Assembly (NCBI GenBank): GCA_947650365.1 | Contig: OX393551.1 | Span: forward strand, 61,745,173-61,809,172 | Origin: Chamaelirium japonicum | Lineage: Eukaryota > Streptophyta > Magnoliopsida > Liliales > Melanthiaceae | Length of the DNA: 64,000 bases | Reading direction: 5' to 3' | In this document: positions 38,114 to 51,471 of the stretch, piece by piece | Numbering within the stretch: position 1 is the first letter of the stretch | Layout of the letters: each line of letters opens with the position of its first letter | The notes under the pieces: model-generated | The model's database searches: none | The model's input: the letters and a program-made list of their open reading frames with translations, nothing else | What the model was told of the DNA's origin: nothing | Position numbers and translations under genes: made by a program

Positions 38114-41100
38114 GGATTGTACGAATGAATTAGAATGGATCATACGAATGAATTAGAATGAATCATACGAATGAATTAGAATGGATACATTCGAACGAAT
38201 GAATTAGAATAGATCGTAGGAATGAATTAGAATGGATCGTACGAATGAATTAGAATGGATCGTACGTATGAATCAGAATTGATCGTACGAATGAATTAGA
38301 ATGAATCGTATGAATGAATTAGAATGGAAACATTCGAACGAATGAATTAGAATAGATCGTAGGAATGAATTAGAATGGATCACACGAATGAATTAGAATT
38401 GATCGTGCGAATGAATTAGAATGGATTGTACGAATGAATTAGAATGGATACATTCGTGCAAATGAAGTAGAATGGATCGTACGAATGAATTAGAATGGAT
38501 CGTACGAATGAATTAGTATGGATACATTCGAACGAATGAATTAGAATAGATCGTAGGAATGAATTATAATTGATCATAGGAATGAATTAGAATGGATCAT
38601 ATAAATGAATTAGAATGGATCGTGTGAATGAATTAGAATTGATCGTATGACTGAATTAGAATGGATACATTCGTGCGAATGAAGTAGAATGGATCGTACG
38701 AATGAATTAGAATGGATCATACGAATGAATTAGAATGAATCGTACGAATGAATTAGAATGGATACATTCGAACGAATAAATTAGAATAGATCGTAGGAAT
38801 GAATTAGAATGGATCATACGAATGAATTAGAATTGATCGTGCGAATGAATTAGAATGGATTGTACGAATGAATTAGAATGGATATGCGAATGAATTAGAA
38901 TGGATTGTACGAATGAATTAGAATGGATACATTCGTGCGAATGAAGTAGAATGGATCGAACGAATGAATTAGAATGGATCGTACGAATGAATTAGAATGG
39001 ATACATTCGAACGAATGAATTAGAATAGATCGTAGGAATGAATTACAATGGATCATACGAATGAATTAGAATTGATCGTGCGAATGAATTAGAATGGATT
39101 GTACGAATGAATTAGAATGGATACATTCGTGCGAATGAAGTAGAATGGATCGTACGAATGAATCAGAATGGATCGTACGAATGAATTAGAATGAATCGTA
39201 CGAATGAATTAGAATGGAAACATTCGAACGAATGAATTAGAATAGATCGTAGGAATGAATTAGAATGGATCACACGAATGAATTAAAATTGATCGTGCGA
39301 ATGAATTAGAATGGATTGTACGAATGAATTAGAATGGATACATTCGTGCGAATGAAGTAGAATGGATCGTACGAATGAATTAGAATGGATCGTACGAATG
39401 AATTAGAATGAATCGTACGAATGAATTAGAATGGATATATTCGAACGAATGAATTAGAATAGATCGTAGGAATGAATTAGAATGAATTAGAATAGATCGT
39501 ACGAATGAATTAGAATGGATTGTACGAATGAATTAGAATGGATCGTAGGAATGAATTAGAATGAATCGTACGAATGAATTAGAATGGAAACATTCGAACG
39601 AATGAATTAGAATAGATCGTAGGAATGAATTAGAATGGATCATACGAATGAATTAGAATTGATCGTGCGAATGAATTAGAATGGATTGTACGAATGAATT
39701 AGAATGGATACATTCGTGCGAATGAAGTAGAATGGATCGTACGAATGAATTAAAATGGATCGTACGAATGAATTAGAATGAATCGTACGAATGAATTAGA
39801 ATGGATACATTCGAACGAATGAATTAGAATAGATCGTAGGAATGAATTAGAATAGATCATACAAATGAATTAGAATTGATCGTGCGAATGAATTAGAATG
39901 GATTGCACGAATGAATTAGAATGGATCGTACGAATGAATTAGAATGAATCGTACGAATGAATTAGAATGGATACATTCGAACGAATGAATTAGAATAGAT
40001 GGTAGGAATGAATTAGAATGGATCATACGAATGAATTAGAATTGATCGTGCGAATGAATTAGAATGGATTGCACGAATGAATTAGAATGGATACATTCGT
40101 GCGAATGAAGTAGAATGGATCGTACGAATGAATTAGAATGGATCGTACGAATGAATTAGATTGAATCGTATGAATGAATTAGAATGGATACATTCGAACG
40201 AATGAATTAGAATAGATCGTAGTAATGAATTAGAATGGATCATACGAATGAATTAGAATTGATCGTGTGAATGAATTAGAATGGATTGTACGAATGAATT
40301 AGAATAGATACATTCGTGCGAATGATGTAGAATGGATCGTACGAATGAATCAGAATGGATCGTACGAATGAATTAGAATGAATCGTACGAATGAATTAGA
40401 ATGGATACATTCGAACGAATGAATTAGAATAGATCGTAGGAATGAATTAGAATGGATCATACGAATGAATTAGAATTGATCGTGCGAATGAATTATAATG
40501 GATTGTACGAATGAATTAGAATGGATACATTCGTGCGAATGAAGTAGAATGGATCGTACGAATGAATTAGAATGGATCGTACGAATGAATCAGAATGGAT
40601 CATACGAATGAATTAGAATGGATACATTCGAACGAATGAATTAGAATAGATCGTAGGAAAGAATTAGAATGGATCATAGGAATGAATTAGAATTGATCGT
40701 GCGAATGAATTAGAATGGATTGTACGAATGAATTAGAATGGATACATACGTGCGAATGAAGTAGAATGGATCGTACGAATGAATTAGAATGGATCGTACG
40801 AATGAATTAGAATGAATCGTACGAATGAATTAGAATGGATACATTCGAACGAATAAATTAGAATAGATCGTAGGAATGAATTAGAATGGATCATACGAAT
40901 GAATTAGAATTGATCGTGCAAATGAAGTAGAATGGATTGTACGAATGAATTAGAATGGATACATTCGTGCGAATGAAGTAGAATGGATCGTACGAATGAA
41001 TTAGAATGGATCGTACGAATGAATTAGAATGAATCGTACGAATGAATTAGAATGGATACATTCGAACGAATGAATTAGAATAGATCGTAGGAATGAATTA

Positions 41101-41765
41101 GAATGGATCATACGAATGAATTAGAATTGATCATGCGAATGAATTAGAATGGATCGTACAAATGAGTAAGAATGGATCATACAAATGAAATAGAATGGAT
41201 CGTACGAATGAATTAGAATGGATCGTATGAATGAATTAGAATGGATACATTCGTGCGAATGATGTAGAATGGATCGTACGAATGAAATAGAATGGATCGT
41301 ACGAATGAATGCGAATGGATCGTACGAATGAATTAGAATGGATACATTCATGCGAATGGATCGTACGAATGAATTAGAATGGATCATACGAATGAATTAG
41401 AATTGATCGTGCGAATGAATTAGAATGGATTGTACGAATGAATTAGAATGGATATATTCGTGAGAATAAAGTAGAATGGATCGTACGAATGAATTAGAAT
41501 GGATCGTACGAATGAATTAGAATGAATCGTACGAATGAATTAGAATGGATACATTCGAACGAATGAATTGGAATAGATCGTAGGAATGAATTAGAATGGA
41601 TCATACGAATGAATTAGAATTGATCGTGCGAATTAATTAGAATGGATTGTACGAATGAATTAGAATGGATACATTCGTGCGAATGAAGTAGAATGGATCG
41701 TACGAATGAATTAGAATGGATCGTATGAATGAATTAGAATGGATCGTACGAATGAATTAGAATGG
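38050..41765 (+). repeat. Orientation block 35
   Basis: 3.7 kb of HOR-A/B. The part at 41.13-41.37 kb is irregular, with GAGTAAG and GAAATAG (HOR-C-like) monomers. Confidence 0.9.
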
Positions 41766-42303
41766 AATGTATCCATTCTAATTCATTCGTGCAATCCATT
41801 CTAATTCATTCGCACGATCCATTCTACTTCATTCGCACGAATGTATCCATTCTAATTCATTCGTACAATCCATTCTAATTCATTCGCACGATCAATTCTA
41901 ATTCATTCGTATGATCCATTCTAATTCATTCCTACGATCTATTCTAATTCATTCAATTCATTCGTACGATCCATTCTAATTCATTCGTACGATCCATTCT
42001 ACTTCATTCGCACGAATGTATCCATTCTAATTCATTCGTACGATCTATTTTAATTCATTCGTACGATCAATTCTAATTCATTCGTATGATCCATTCTAAT
42101 TCATTCCTACGATCCATTCTAATTCATTCGTACGATCCATTCTAATTCATTCGTACGATCCATTCTAATTCATTCGTATGATCCATTCTAATTCATTCGT
42201 ATGATCCATTCTAATTTATTCGTTCGAATGTATCCATTCTAATTCATTCGTACGATTCATTCTAATTCATTTGTACGATCCATTCTAATTCATTCGTATG
42301 ATC
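41766..42303 (-). repeat. Orientation block 36
   Basis: Minus HOR-A then plain monomers up to island B. Mostly the outer left arm of the palindrome. Confidence 0.87.
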
Positions 42304-42376
42304 ATTATGGCAATTTGATCATCCTCATAAAAAATTAACAAAATCTGAAACTTCTAAGGGCGCCGATTGAATCAAA
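42304..42376 (+). other. Island B: left half of island A
   Basis: Same as A from ATTATGGCAATTTGATC to GATTGAATCAAA, with CGCC in place of CACC, then joined to satellite in plus orientation (TGAATTAG). It lies exactly at a minus-to-plus orientation switch and in the left arm of the large palindrome. Confidence 0.88.
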
Positions 42377-43049
42377 TGAATTAGAATGGATCGGGCGAAT
42401 GAATTAGAATGGATCGTACGAATGAATCAGAATGGATCATACGAATGAATTAGAATGGATCACAGGAATAGATTAGAATGGATACATTCAAACGAATAAA
42501 TTAGAATAGATCGTAGGAATGAATTAGAATGGATCATACGAATGAATTAGAATTGATCGTACGAATGAAGTAGAATAGATCATACGAATGAATTAGAATT
42601 GATCGTGCGAATGAATTAGAATGGATTGTACGAATGAATTAGAATGGATACTTTCGTGCGAATGAAGTAGAATGGATCGTACGAATGAATCAGAATGGAT
42701 CGTACGAATGAATTAGAATGAATCGTACGAATGAATTAGAATGGATACATTCGAACGAATGAATTAGAATAGATCGTAGGAATGAATTAGAATGGATCAT
42801 ACGAATGAATTAGAATTGATCGTGCGAATGAATTAGAATGGATTGCACGAATGAATTAGAATGGATACATTCGAGCGAATGAAGTTGAATGGATCGTACG
42901 AATGAATTAGAATGGATCGTACGAATGAATTAGAATGAATCGTACGAATGAATTACAATGGATACATTCGAACGAATGAATTAGAATAGATCGTAGGAAT
43001 GAATTAGAATGGATCATACGAATGAATTAGAATGGTTACATTCGAACGT
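42377..43049 (+). repeat. Orientation block 37
   Basis: Inner left arm of the palindrome. Ends at CATTCGAACGTACAATC. Confidence 0.87.
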
Positions 43050-43621
43050 ACAATCAATTCTAATTTATTCGCACGATCAATTCTAATTCATTCGTACGAT
43101 CCATTCTAGCCATTCTAATTCATTCGTACGATCCATTCTAATTCATTCGTACGATCCATTCTGATTCATTCGTACGATCCATTCTGATTCATTCGTACGA
43201 TCCATTCTACTTCATTCGCACGAATGTATCCATTCTAATTCATTCGTGCAATCCATTCAAATTCATTCGCACTATCCAGATCTATTCTAATTCATTCGCA
43301 CGAATGTATCCATTCTAATTCATTCGCACGATCAATTCTAATTCATTCGTATAATCCATTCTAATTCATTCCTACGATCTATTCTAATTCATTCGTTCGA
43401 ATGTATCCATTCTAATTCATTCGTGCAATCCATTCTAATTCATTCGCACGATCATTTCTAATTCATTCGTATGATCCATTCTAATTCATTCCTACGATCT
43501 ATTCTAATTCATTCGTACAATCCATTCTAATTCATTCGCACGATCAATTCTAATTCATTCGTATGATCCATTCTAATTCATTCCTACGATCTATTCTAAT
43601 TCATTCGTTCGAATGTATCCA
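43050..43621 (-). repeat. Orientation block 38
   Basis: Palindrome spacer, irregular. A CACTATCCAGATC joint near 43.27 kb matches 20.78 kb. Ends at GTATCCATGCGAATG. Confidence 0.85.
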
Positions 43622-43848
43622 TGCGAATGAATTAGAATGGATTGAATTAGAATGGATTGTACGAATGAATTAGAATGGATCATACAAATGAATTAGAATG
43701 GATTGTACGAATGAATTAGAATGGATCATACGAATGAATTAGAATTAATCGTACGAATGAATTAGAATGGATTGTACGAATGAATTAGAATGGATCGTAC
43801 GAATGAATTAGAATTGATCGTGCGAATGAATTAGAATGGATTGTACGT
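43622..43848 (+). repeat. Orientation block 39
   Basis: Palindrome spacer, ten monomers. Ends at TTGTACGTTCGAATG. Confidence 0.85.
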
Positions 43849-44591
43849 TCGAATGTATCCATTCTAATTCATTCGTATGATCCATTCTAATTCATTCGTA
43901 CGATCTATTCTAATTCATTCGTTCGAATGTATCCATTCTAATTCATTCGTACGATTCATTATAATTCATTCCTACGATCTATTCTAATTCATTCGTTCGA
44001 ATGTATCCATTCTAATTCATTCGTACGATTCATTCTAATTCATTCGTACGATCCATTCTAATTCATTCGTACGATCCATTCTACTTCATTCGCTCGAATG
44101 TATCCATTCTAATTCATTCGTGCAATCCATTCTAATTCATTCGCACGATCAATTCTAATTCATTCGTATGATCCATTCTAATTCATTCCTACGATCTATT
44201 CTAATTCATTCGTTCGAATGTATCCATTCTAATTCATTCGTACGATTCATTCTAATTCATTCGTACGATCCATTCTGATTCATTCGTACGATCCATTCTA
44301 CTTCATTCGCACGAATGTATCCATTCTAATTCATTCGTACAATCCATTCTAATTCATTTGCACGATCAATTCTAATTCATTCGTATGATCTATTCTACTT
44401 CATTCGTATGATCAATTCTAATTCATTCGTATGATCCATTCTAATTCATTCCTACAATCTATTCTAATTTATTCGTTCGAATGTATCCATTCTAATCTAT
44501 TCCTGTGATCCATTCTAATTCATTCGTACGATCCATTCTGATTCATTCGTACGATCCATTCTAATTCATTCGCACGATCCATTCTAATTCA
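43849..44591 (-). repeat. Orientation block 40
   Basis: Inner right arm of the palindrome, ending at island C. Confidence 0.87.
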
Positions 44592-44663
44592 TTTGATTCA
44601 ATCGGCGCCCTTAGAAGTTTCAGATTTTGTTAAATTTTATGAGGATGATCAAATTGCCATAAT
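44592..44663 (-). other. Island C: inverted partner of island B
   Basis: Reverse complement of B with the same truncation point and the same CGCC variant. One length difference lies in the A-rich run. It sits at a minus-to-plus switch and in the right arm of the palindrome. Confidence 0.88.
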
Positions 44664-45127
44664 GATCATACGAATGAATTAGAATGGATCGTACGAATGA
44701 ATTAGAATGAATCGTACGAATGAAATAGAATGGATACATTCGAACGAATAAATTAGAATGGATCGTACGAATGAATTAGAATGGATCATACGAATGAATT
44801 AGAATGGATCGTACGAATGAATTAGAATGGATCGTACGAATGAATTAGAATGGATCATACGAATGAATTAGAATTGATCGTACGAATGAATTAGAATGGA
44901 TCGTACGAATGAATTAGAATGGATACATTCGTGCAAATGAAGTAGAATGGATCGTACGAATGAATTAGAATGGTTCGTACGAATGAATTGAATGAAATAG
45001 AATAGATCGTAGGAATGAATTAGAATGGGTCATACGAATCAAGTAGAATGGATCGTACGAATGAATTAGAATGGATCGTACGAATGAATTAGAATGGATT
45101 GTACGAATGAATTAGAATGAATACATT
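44664..45127 (+). repeat. Orientation block 41
   Basis: Outer right arm to about 45,035, then plain monomers. Ends at ATACATTCCATTC. Confidence 0.87.
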
Positions 45128-45547
45128 CCATTCTAATTCATTCGTACGATCCATTCTACTTCATTCGCATGAATGTATCCATTCTAATTCATTCGTACAA
45201 TCCATTCTAATTCATTCGCACGATCAATTCTAATTCATTCGTATGATCCATTCTAATTTATTCCTACGATCTATTCTAATTCATTCGTTCGAATGTATCC
45301 ATTCTAATTCATTCGTACGATTCATTCTAATTCATTCGTACGATCCATTCTAATACATTCGTACGATCCATTCTACTTCATTCGCACGAATGTATCCATT
45401 CTAATTCATTCGTACAATCCATTCTAATTCATTCACACGATCAATTCTAATTCATTCGTATGATCCATTCTAATTCATTCCTACGATCTATTCTAATTCA
45501 TTCGTTCGAATGTATCCATTCTAATTCATTCGTACAATCTATTCTAA
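45128..45547 (-). repeat. Orientation block 42
   Basis: About two minus HOR-A units. Ends at TTCTAATCGTACG. Confidence 0.87.
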
Positions 45548-47581
45548 TCGTACGAATGAATTAGAGTGGAAACATTCGAACGAATGAATTAGAATAGATC
45601 GTAGGAATGAATTAGAATGGATCATACGAATGAATTAGAATTGATCGTGCGAATGAATTAGAATGGATTGTACGAATGAATTAGAATGGATACATTCATG
45701 CAAATGAAGTATAATGGATCGTACGAATGAATTAGAATGGATCGTACGAATGAATTAGAGTAAATCGTACGAATGAATTAGAATGGATACATTCGAACGA
45801 ATAAATTAGAATGGATCATACGAATGAATTAGAATTGATCGTGCGAATGAATTAGAATGGATTGTACGAATGAATTAGAATGGATACATTCGTGCTAATG
45901 AAGTAGAATGAATCAGAATGGATCGTACGAATGAATTAGAATGAATTAGAATGGATACATTCGAACGAATGAATTAGAATAGATCGTAGGAATGAATTAG
46001 AATTGATCATGCGAATGAATTAGAATGGATTGTACGACTGAATTAGAATGGATCATACGAATGAATTAGAATGGATCGTGCGAATGAATTAGAATAGATT
46101 GTACGAATGAATTAGAATGGATACATTCATGTGAATGAATTAGAATGGATCGGACTAATGAATTAGAATGGATCGTACGAATGAATTAGAATGGATTGTA
46201 CGAATGAATTAGAATGGATATATTCGAACGAATGAATTAGAATAGATCGTAGGAATGAATTAGAATGGATCGTACAAATGAATTAGAATTGATCGTGCGA
46301 ATGAATTAGAATGGATTGTACGAATGAATTAGAATGGATACATTCGTGCGAATGAAGTAGAATAGACCGTAGGAATGAATTAGAATGGATCATACGAATG
46401 AATTAGAATTGATCGTGCGAATGAATTAGAATGGATTGTACGAATGAATTAGAATGGATATATTCGTGCGAATGAAGTAGAATGGATCGTACGAATGAAT
46501 TAGAATGGATCGTACGAATGAATTAGAATGGATACATTCGAACAAATGAATTACAATAGATCGTAGGAATGAATTAGAATGGATCATACGAATGAATTAG
46601 AATTGATCGTGCGAATGAATTAGAATGGATTGTACGAATGAATTAGAATGGATACATTCGTGCAAATGAAGTAGAATGGATCGTACGAATGAATTAGAAT
46701 GGATCGTACGAATGAATCAGAATGGATCGTACGAATGAATTAGAATGAATCGTACGAATGAATTAGAATGGAAACATTCGAACGAATGAATTAGAATAGA
46801 TCGTAGGAATGAATTAGAATGGATCATACGAATGAATTAGAATTGATCGTGCGAATGAATTAGAATGGATTGCACGAATGAATTAGAATGGATACATTCA
46901 AGCGAATGAAGTAGAATGGATCATACGAATGAATTAGAATGGATCGTACGAATGAATTAGAATGAATCGTACGAATGAATTAGAATGGATACATTCGAAC
47001 GAATAAATTAGAATAGATCGTAGGAATGAATTAGAATGGACCATACGAATGAATTAGAATTGATCGTGCGAATGAATTAGAATGGATTGTACGAATGAAT
47101 TAGAATGGATACATTCATGCGAATGAAGTAGAATGGATCGTACGAATGAATTAGAATGGATCGTACGAATGAATTAGAAATGATCGTGCAAATGAATTAG
47201 AATGGATTGGACGAAAGAATTAGAATGGATACATTCGTGCGAATGAAGTAGAATGGATCGTACGAATGAATTAGAATGGATCGTACGAATGAATTAGAAT
47301 GAATCGTACGAATGAATTAGAATGGATACATTCGAACGAATTAATTAGAATAGATCATAGGAATGAATTAGAATGGATCATACGAATGAATTAGAATTGA
47401 TCGTGCGAATGAATTAGAATAGATTGTACGAATGAATTAGAATGGATACATTCGTGCGAATGAAGAATGAATCGTACGAATGAATTAGAATGGATACATT
47501 CGAACGAATAAATTAGAATGGATCGTACGGATGAATTAGAATGGATACATTCGTGCGAATGAATTAGAATGAATCGTTAGA
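45548..47581 (+). repeat. Orientation block 43
   Basis: HOR-A plus the HOR-B exemplar, with internal shortened units at 45.90-46.20 kb. Ends at AATCGTTAGAATG. Confidence 0.88.
46554..46793 (+). repeat. HOR-B exemplar: 240-bp ten-monomer variant
   Basis: Between the plain monomer and the AATGAATCGTAC monomer there is one additional 23-mer whose constant half reads GAATGAATCAG, and the following 28-mer has GGAAACATTCG instead of GGATACATTCG. The marker-to-marker distance is 240 bp (46,554 to 46,794), and the next unit returns to 217 bp. The AATCAG monomer is also seen near 2.66, 4.17, 5.06, 34.91, 38.27, 55.87 and 63.0 kb, usually with the GAAACATTCG partner. Confidence 0.9.
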
Positions 47582-47710
47582 ATGTATCCATTCTAATTCA
47601 TTCGCACGACCAATTCTAATTCATTCGTTCGTACGATCCATTCTAATTCATTCGTACGATCTATTCTACTTCCATTCTACTTCATTTGCACGAATGTATC
47701 CATTCTAATT
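47582..47710 (-). repeat. Orientation block 44
   Basis: About five monomers, one of them fused (CTACTTCCATTCTACTTC). Confidence 0.82.
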
Positions 47711-49463
47711 CGATACATTCGAACGACTGAATTAGAATAGATCGTAGGAATGAATTAGAATGGATCATACGAATGAATTAGAATTGATCGTGTGAATGAA
47801 TAAGAATGGATTGTACGAATGAATTAGAATGGATCGTACGAATGAATTAGAATGAATCGTACGAATGAATTAGAATGGAAACATTCGAACGAATGAATTA
47901 GAATAGACCATAGGAATGAATTAGATTGGATCATATGAATGAATTAGAATTGATCGTGTGAATGAATTAGAATGGATTGTACGAATGAATTACAATGGAT
48001 CATACGAATGAAGTAGAATGGATAATACGAATGAATTAGAATTGATCGAGCGAATGAATTAGAATGGATTGTACGAATGAATTAGAATGGATACATTCGT
48101 GCGAATGAAGTAGAATGGATCGTACGAATGAATTAGAATGGATCGTACGAATGAATTAGAATTGATCGTGCGAATGAATTAGAATGGATTGTACGAATGA
48201 ATTAGAATGGATACATTCGTGCGAATGAAGTAGAATGGATCGTACGAATGAATTAGAATGGATCGTACGAATGAATTAGAATGAATCGTACGAATGAATT
48301 AGAATGGATATATTCGAACGAATGAATTAGAATAGATCGTAGGAATGAATTAGAATGGATCATACGAATGAATTAGAATTGATCGTGCGAATGAATTAGA
48401 ATGGATTGTACGAATGAATTAGAATGGATACATTCGTGCGAATAAAGTAGAATGGATCGTACAAATTAGAATAGATCGTAGGAATGAATTAGAATGGATC
48501 GTACGAATGAATTTGAATGGATCGTACAAATGAATTAGAAAGGTTACATTTGTGAGAATGAATTAGAATTGATCGTACGAATGAATTAAATGGATCGTAC
48601 GAATGGATTAGAATGAATCATACGAATGAATTAGAATGGATCGTACGAATGAATTAGAATGGATCGTGCAAATGAATTAGAATCGATCATACGAATGAAT
48701 TAGAATGGATCGTACGAACGAATGAATTAGAATTGATCGTGCGAATGAATTAGAATGGATTGTACGAATGAATTAGAATGGATACATTCGTGCGAATGAA
48801 GTAGAATGGATCGTACGAATGAATTAGAATGGATCGTACGAATGAATTAGAATGAATCGTACGAATGAATTAGAATGGATCGTACAAATGAATTAGAATG
48901 AATCGTAGGAATGAATTAGAATGGATCATACGAATGAATTAGAATTGATCGTGCGAATGAATCCGAATGGATCGTACGAATGAATTAAAATGGATATATT
49001 CGAGCGAATGAATTAGAATGGATACATTTGTGCGAATGAATTAGAATGGATCGTACGAATGAATTAGAATGGATCAGCAAATTCGGAAACTTATAAGGGC
49101 GTCAAATGTGTTATTCAAATTAACGGTTCAAATAGACGGTTCGTGCGAATGAAGTAGAAAGGATCGTACGAATGAATTAGAATGGATCGTACGAATGAAT
49201 TAGAATGGATACATTCGAACGAATGAATTAGAATAGATCGTAAGAATGAATTAGAATGGATCATACGAATGAATTAGAATTGATCGTGCGAATGAATTAG
49301 AATGGATTGTACGAATGAATTAGAATGGATACATTCGTGCGAATGAAGTAGAATGGATCGTACGAATGAATTAGAATAGATCGTAGGAATGAATTAGAAT
49401 GGATTAGAATAGATCGTAGGAATGAATTAGAATGAATCATACGAATGAATTAGAATGGATCGT
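47711..49463 (+). repeat. Orientation block 45 (contains island D)
   Basis: HOR-A and many degenerate monomers. The rare AAAGGTTACATTTGTGAG 28-mer is at 48.54 kb. Ends at GGATCGTACAATC. Confidence 0.87.
49076..49141 (-). other. Island D: right half of island A, inverted
   Basis: Reverse complement of A from AGCAAATT(C/T)GG through GACGGTTC, then straight into GTGCGAATG satellite. B/C and D are complementary truncations of A and together cover most of it. D sits inside a plus block with no orientation switch. Confidence 0.85.
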
Positions 49464-50009
49464 ACAATCTATTCTAATTCATTCGTACGATCCATTCTAC
49501 TTCATTCGCACGAATGTATCCATTCTAATTCATTCGTACAATCCATTCTAATTCATTCGCACGATCAATTCTAATTCATTCGTATGATCCATTCTAATTC
49601 ATTCCTACGATCTTTTCTAATTCATTCATTCGAATGTATCCATTCTAATTCATTCGTACGATTCATTCTAATTCATTCGTACGATCCATTCTAATTCATT
49701 CGTACGATCCATTCTACTTCATTCGCACGAATGTATCCATTCTAATTCATTCGTATGATCCATTCTACTTCATTCGCACGAATGTATCCATTCTAATTCA
49801 TTCGTACAATCCATTCTAATTCATTCGTACGATTTATTCTAATTCATTCCGACGATCTATTCTAATTCATTCGCTCGAATGTATCCTTTCTAATTCATTC
49901 GTATGATCCATTCTAATTCATTCGTACAATCCATTCTAATTCATTTGTATGATCCATTCTAATTCATTCGTACAATCCATTCTAATTCAATCCATTCTAA
50001 TTCCTTCGC
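49464..50009 (-). repeat. Orientation block 46
   Basis: HOR-A then irregular monomers. Ends at CCTTCGCATGGATAC. Confidence 0.86.
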
Positions 50010-50682
50010 ATGGATACATTCGAACGAATGAATTAGAATAGATCGTAGGAATGAATTAGAATGGATCATACGAGTGAATTAAAAATGATCGTGCGAATGA
50101 ATTAGAATGGATTGTACGAATGAATTAGAATGGATACATTCGTGCGAATGAAGTAGAATGGATCGTACGAATGAATTAGAATGGATCGTACAAATGAATT
50201 AGAATGGATCGTACGAATGAATTAGAATGGAAACATTCAAACGAATGAATTAGAATAGATCGTAGGAATGAATTAGAATGGATCTTACGAATGAATTAGA
50301 ATTGATCGTGCGAATGAATTAGAATTGATCGTGCGAATGAATGTGAATGGATTGTACGAATGAATTAGAATGGATACATTCATGCGAATGAAGTAGAATG
50401 GATCATACGAATGAATTAGAATGGATCGTACGAATGAATTGAATGAATTAGAATTGATCGTAGGAATGAATTAGAATATTGATCGTGCGAATGAATTAGA
50501 ATGGATTGTACGAATGAATTAGAATGGATACATTCGTGCGAATGAAGTAGAATGGATCGTACGAATGAATTAGAATGGATCGTACGAATGAATTAGAATG
50601 GATACATTCGAACGAATGAATTAGAATAGATCCTAGGAATGAATTAGAATGAATCATACGAATGAATTAGAATGGATCGTAC
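50010..50682 (+). repeat. Orientation block 47
   Basis: About three HORs with slip joints near 50.44 kb. Ends at GGATCGTACAATCC. Confidence 0.87.
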
Positions 50683-51202
50683 AATCCATTCTAATTCATT
50701 CGTACGATCCATTCTACTTCATTCGCACGAATGTATCCATTCTAATTCATTCGTACAATCCATTCTAATTCATTCGCACGATCAATTCTAATTCATTCGT
50801 ATGATCCATTCTAATTCATTCCTACGATCTATTCTAATTCATTCGTTCGAATGTATCCATTCTAATTCATTCGTACGATTCATTCTAATTCATTCGTACG
50901 ATCCATTCTAATTCATTCGTACGATCCATTCTACTTCATTCGGACGAATGTATCTATTCTAATTCATTTGTACGATCCATTCTACTTCATTCGCACGAAT
51001 GTTTCCATTCTAATTCATTCGTACAATCCATTCTAATTCATTCGCACGATCAATTCTAATTCATTCGTATGATCCATTCTAATTCATTCCTACGATCTAT
51101 TCTAATTTATTCGTTCGAATGTATCCATTCTAATTCATTCGTACGATTCATTCGTACGATCCATTCTAATTCATTCGTACGATCCATTCTACTTCATTCT
51201 CA
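50683..51202 (-). repeat. Orientation block 48, left part
   Basis: HOR-A, broken off inside a monomer (CTTCATTCTC) at the non-satellite sequence. Confidence 0.87.
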
Positions 51203-51471
51203 TCCGAATTTTGAATTTAAATAACTGGGGAGGGAGGTCAAGAGAGCTTAAAATTATGCTAGGAGACCGGGAGGTAGGCTCTAGGGCTGGTCGGGCTCGG
51301 TCCCGAGCCCTGAACCGGGCTCGGTTGGAATCCGGGTGCGATTCATCCATCAACCGGGCTGAAAAGAATAATAAGTCGTAACTATCAAACCGGAAGTCGG
51401 AATAGGGCCCGAGAGGATTCGTTGGAAAGGTCTCGTCAACGCGAACGCGTTAGCGCTTGGTACATAATTTT
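51203..51471. mobile_element. Non-satellite sequence, possible hAT-like transposon end
   Basis: Unique 269 bp joined to minus satellite after CTTCATTCTC and running into the gap. From 51,282 it reads TAGGGCTGGTCGGGCTCGG, with an inverted pair GGGCTCGG (51,293-51,300) and CCGAGCCC (51,303-51,310), and GGGCTCGG again at 51,317. A TAGGG start and iterated GC-rich subterminal motifs resemble plant hAT-type ends, but the other end and the target-site duplication would lie in the gap. It could equally be unrelated flanking DNA or a misjoin. AACGCGTT lies at 51,444-51,451. No convincing ORF. Confidence 0.35.

Larger units (their letters stand above)
41930..45035. repeat. Imperfect palindrome, arms about 1.1 kb
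   Basis: Left arm about 41,930-43,047 and right arm about 43,918-45,035 are reverse complements around a spacer of about 870 bp. Paired rare markers: island 42,304-42,376 with 44,592-44,663; GATCACAGGAATAG with its complement near 44.5 kb; GAAGTAGAATAGATCATAC; a 28-mer with CATTCGAGCG; ATTGCACG (42,841/44,127); and the slip joint GAATTGAATG (about 41,950/44,985). Paired coordinates sum to 86,967-86,968 in the inner arms and 86,944 beyond, because one 23-mer is extra on the left. Confidence 0.88.
1..51202. repeat. 23-bp satellite array, left of gap
   Basis: Tandem 23-bp monomers fill this stretch except for the small islands listed separately. Each monomer is GAATGAATTAG plus a variable half, consensus AATGGATCGTAC. 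In minus blocks it appears as its reverse complement (ATTCTAATTCATTC...). A 28-bp form has ACATT inserted after GGAT. Monomers differ mainly at the last bases (GTAC, ATAC, GTAG, GTGC, TGTAC), and these differences follow a fixed order that defines the higher-order repeats. GATC and GTAC recur about every 23 bp. This is non-coding satellite DNA. I recognise no named family. Confidence 0.97.

Noticed and set aside
41121-41387. Minus-strand open reading frame of 88 residues
   Set aside because: Satellite translation in an irregular stretch.
51282-51471. Calling a definite hAT transposon
   Set aside because: Only one possible end is visible, and no second inverted end, target duplication or transposase can be seen, so it is kept as a low-confidence suggestion.
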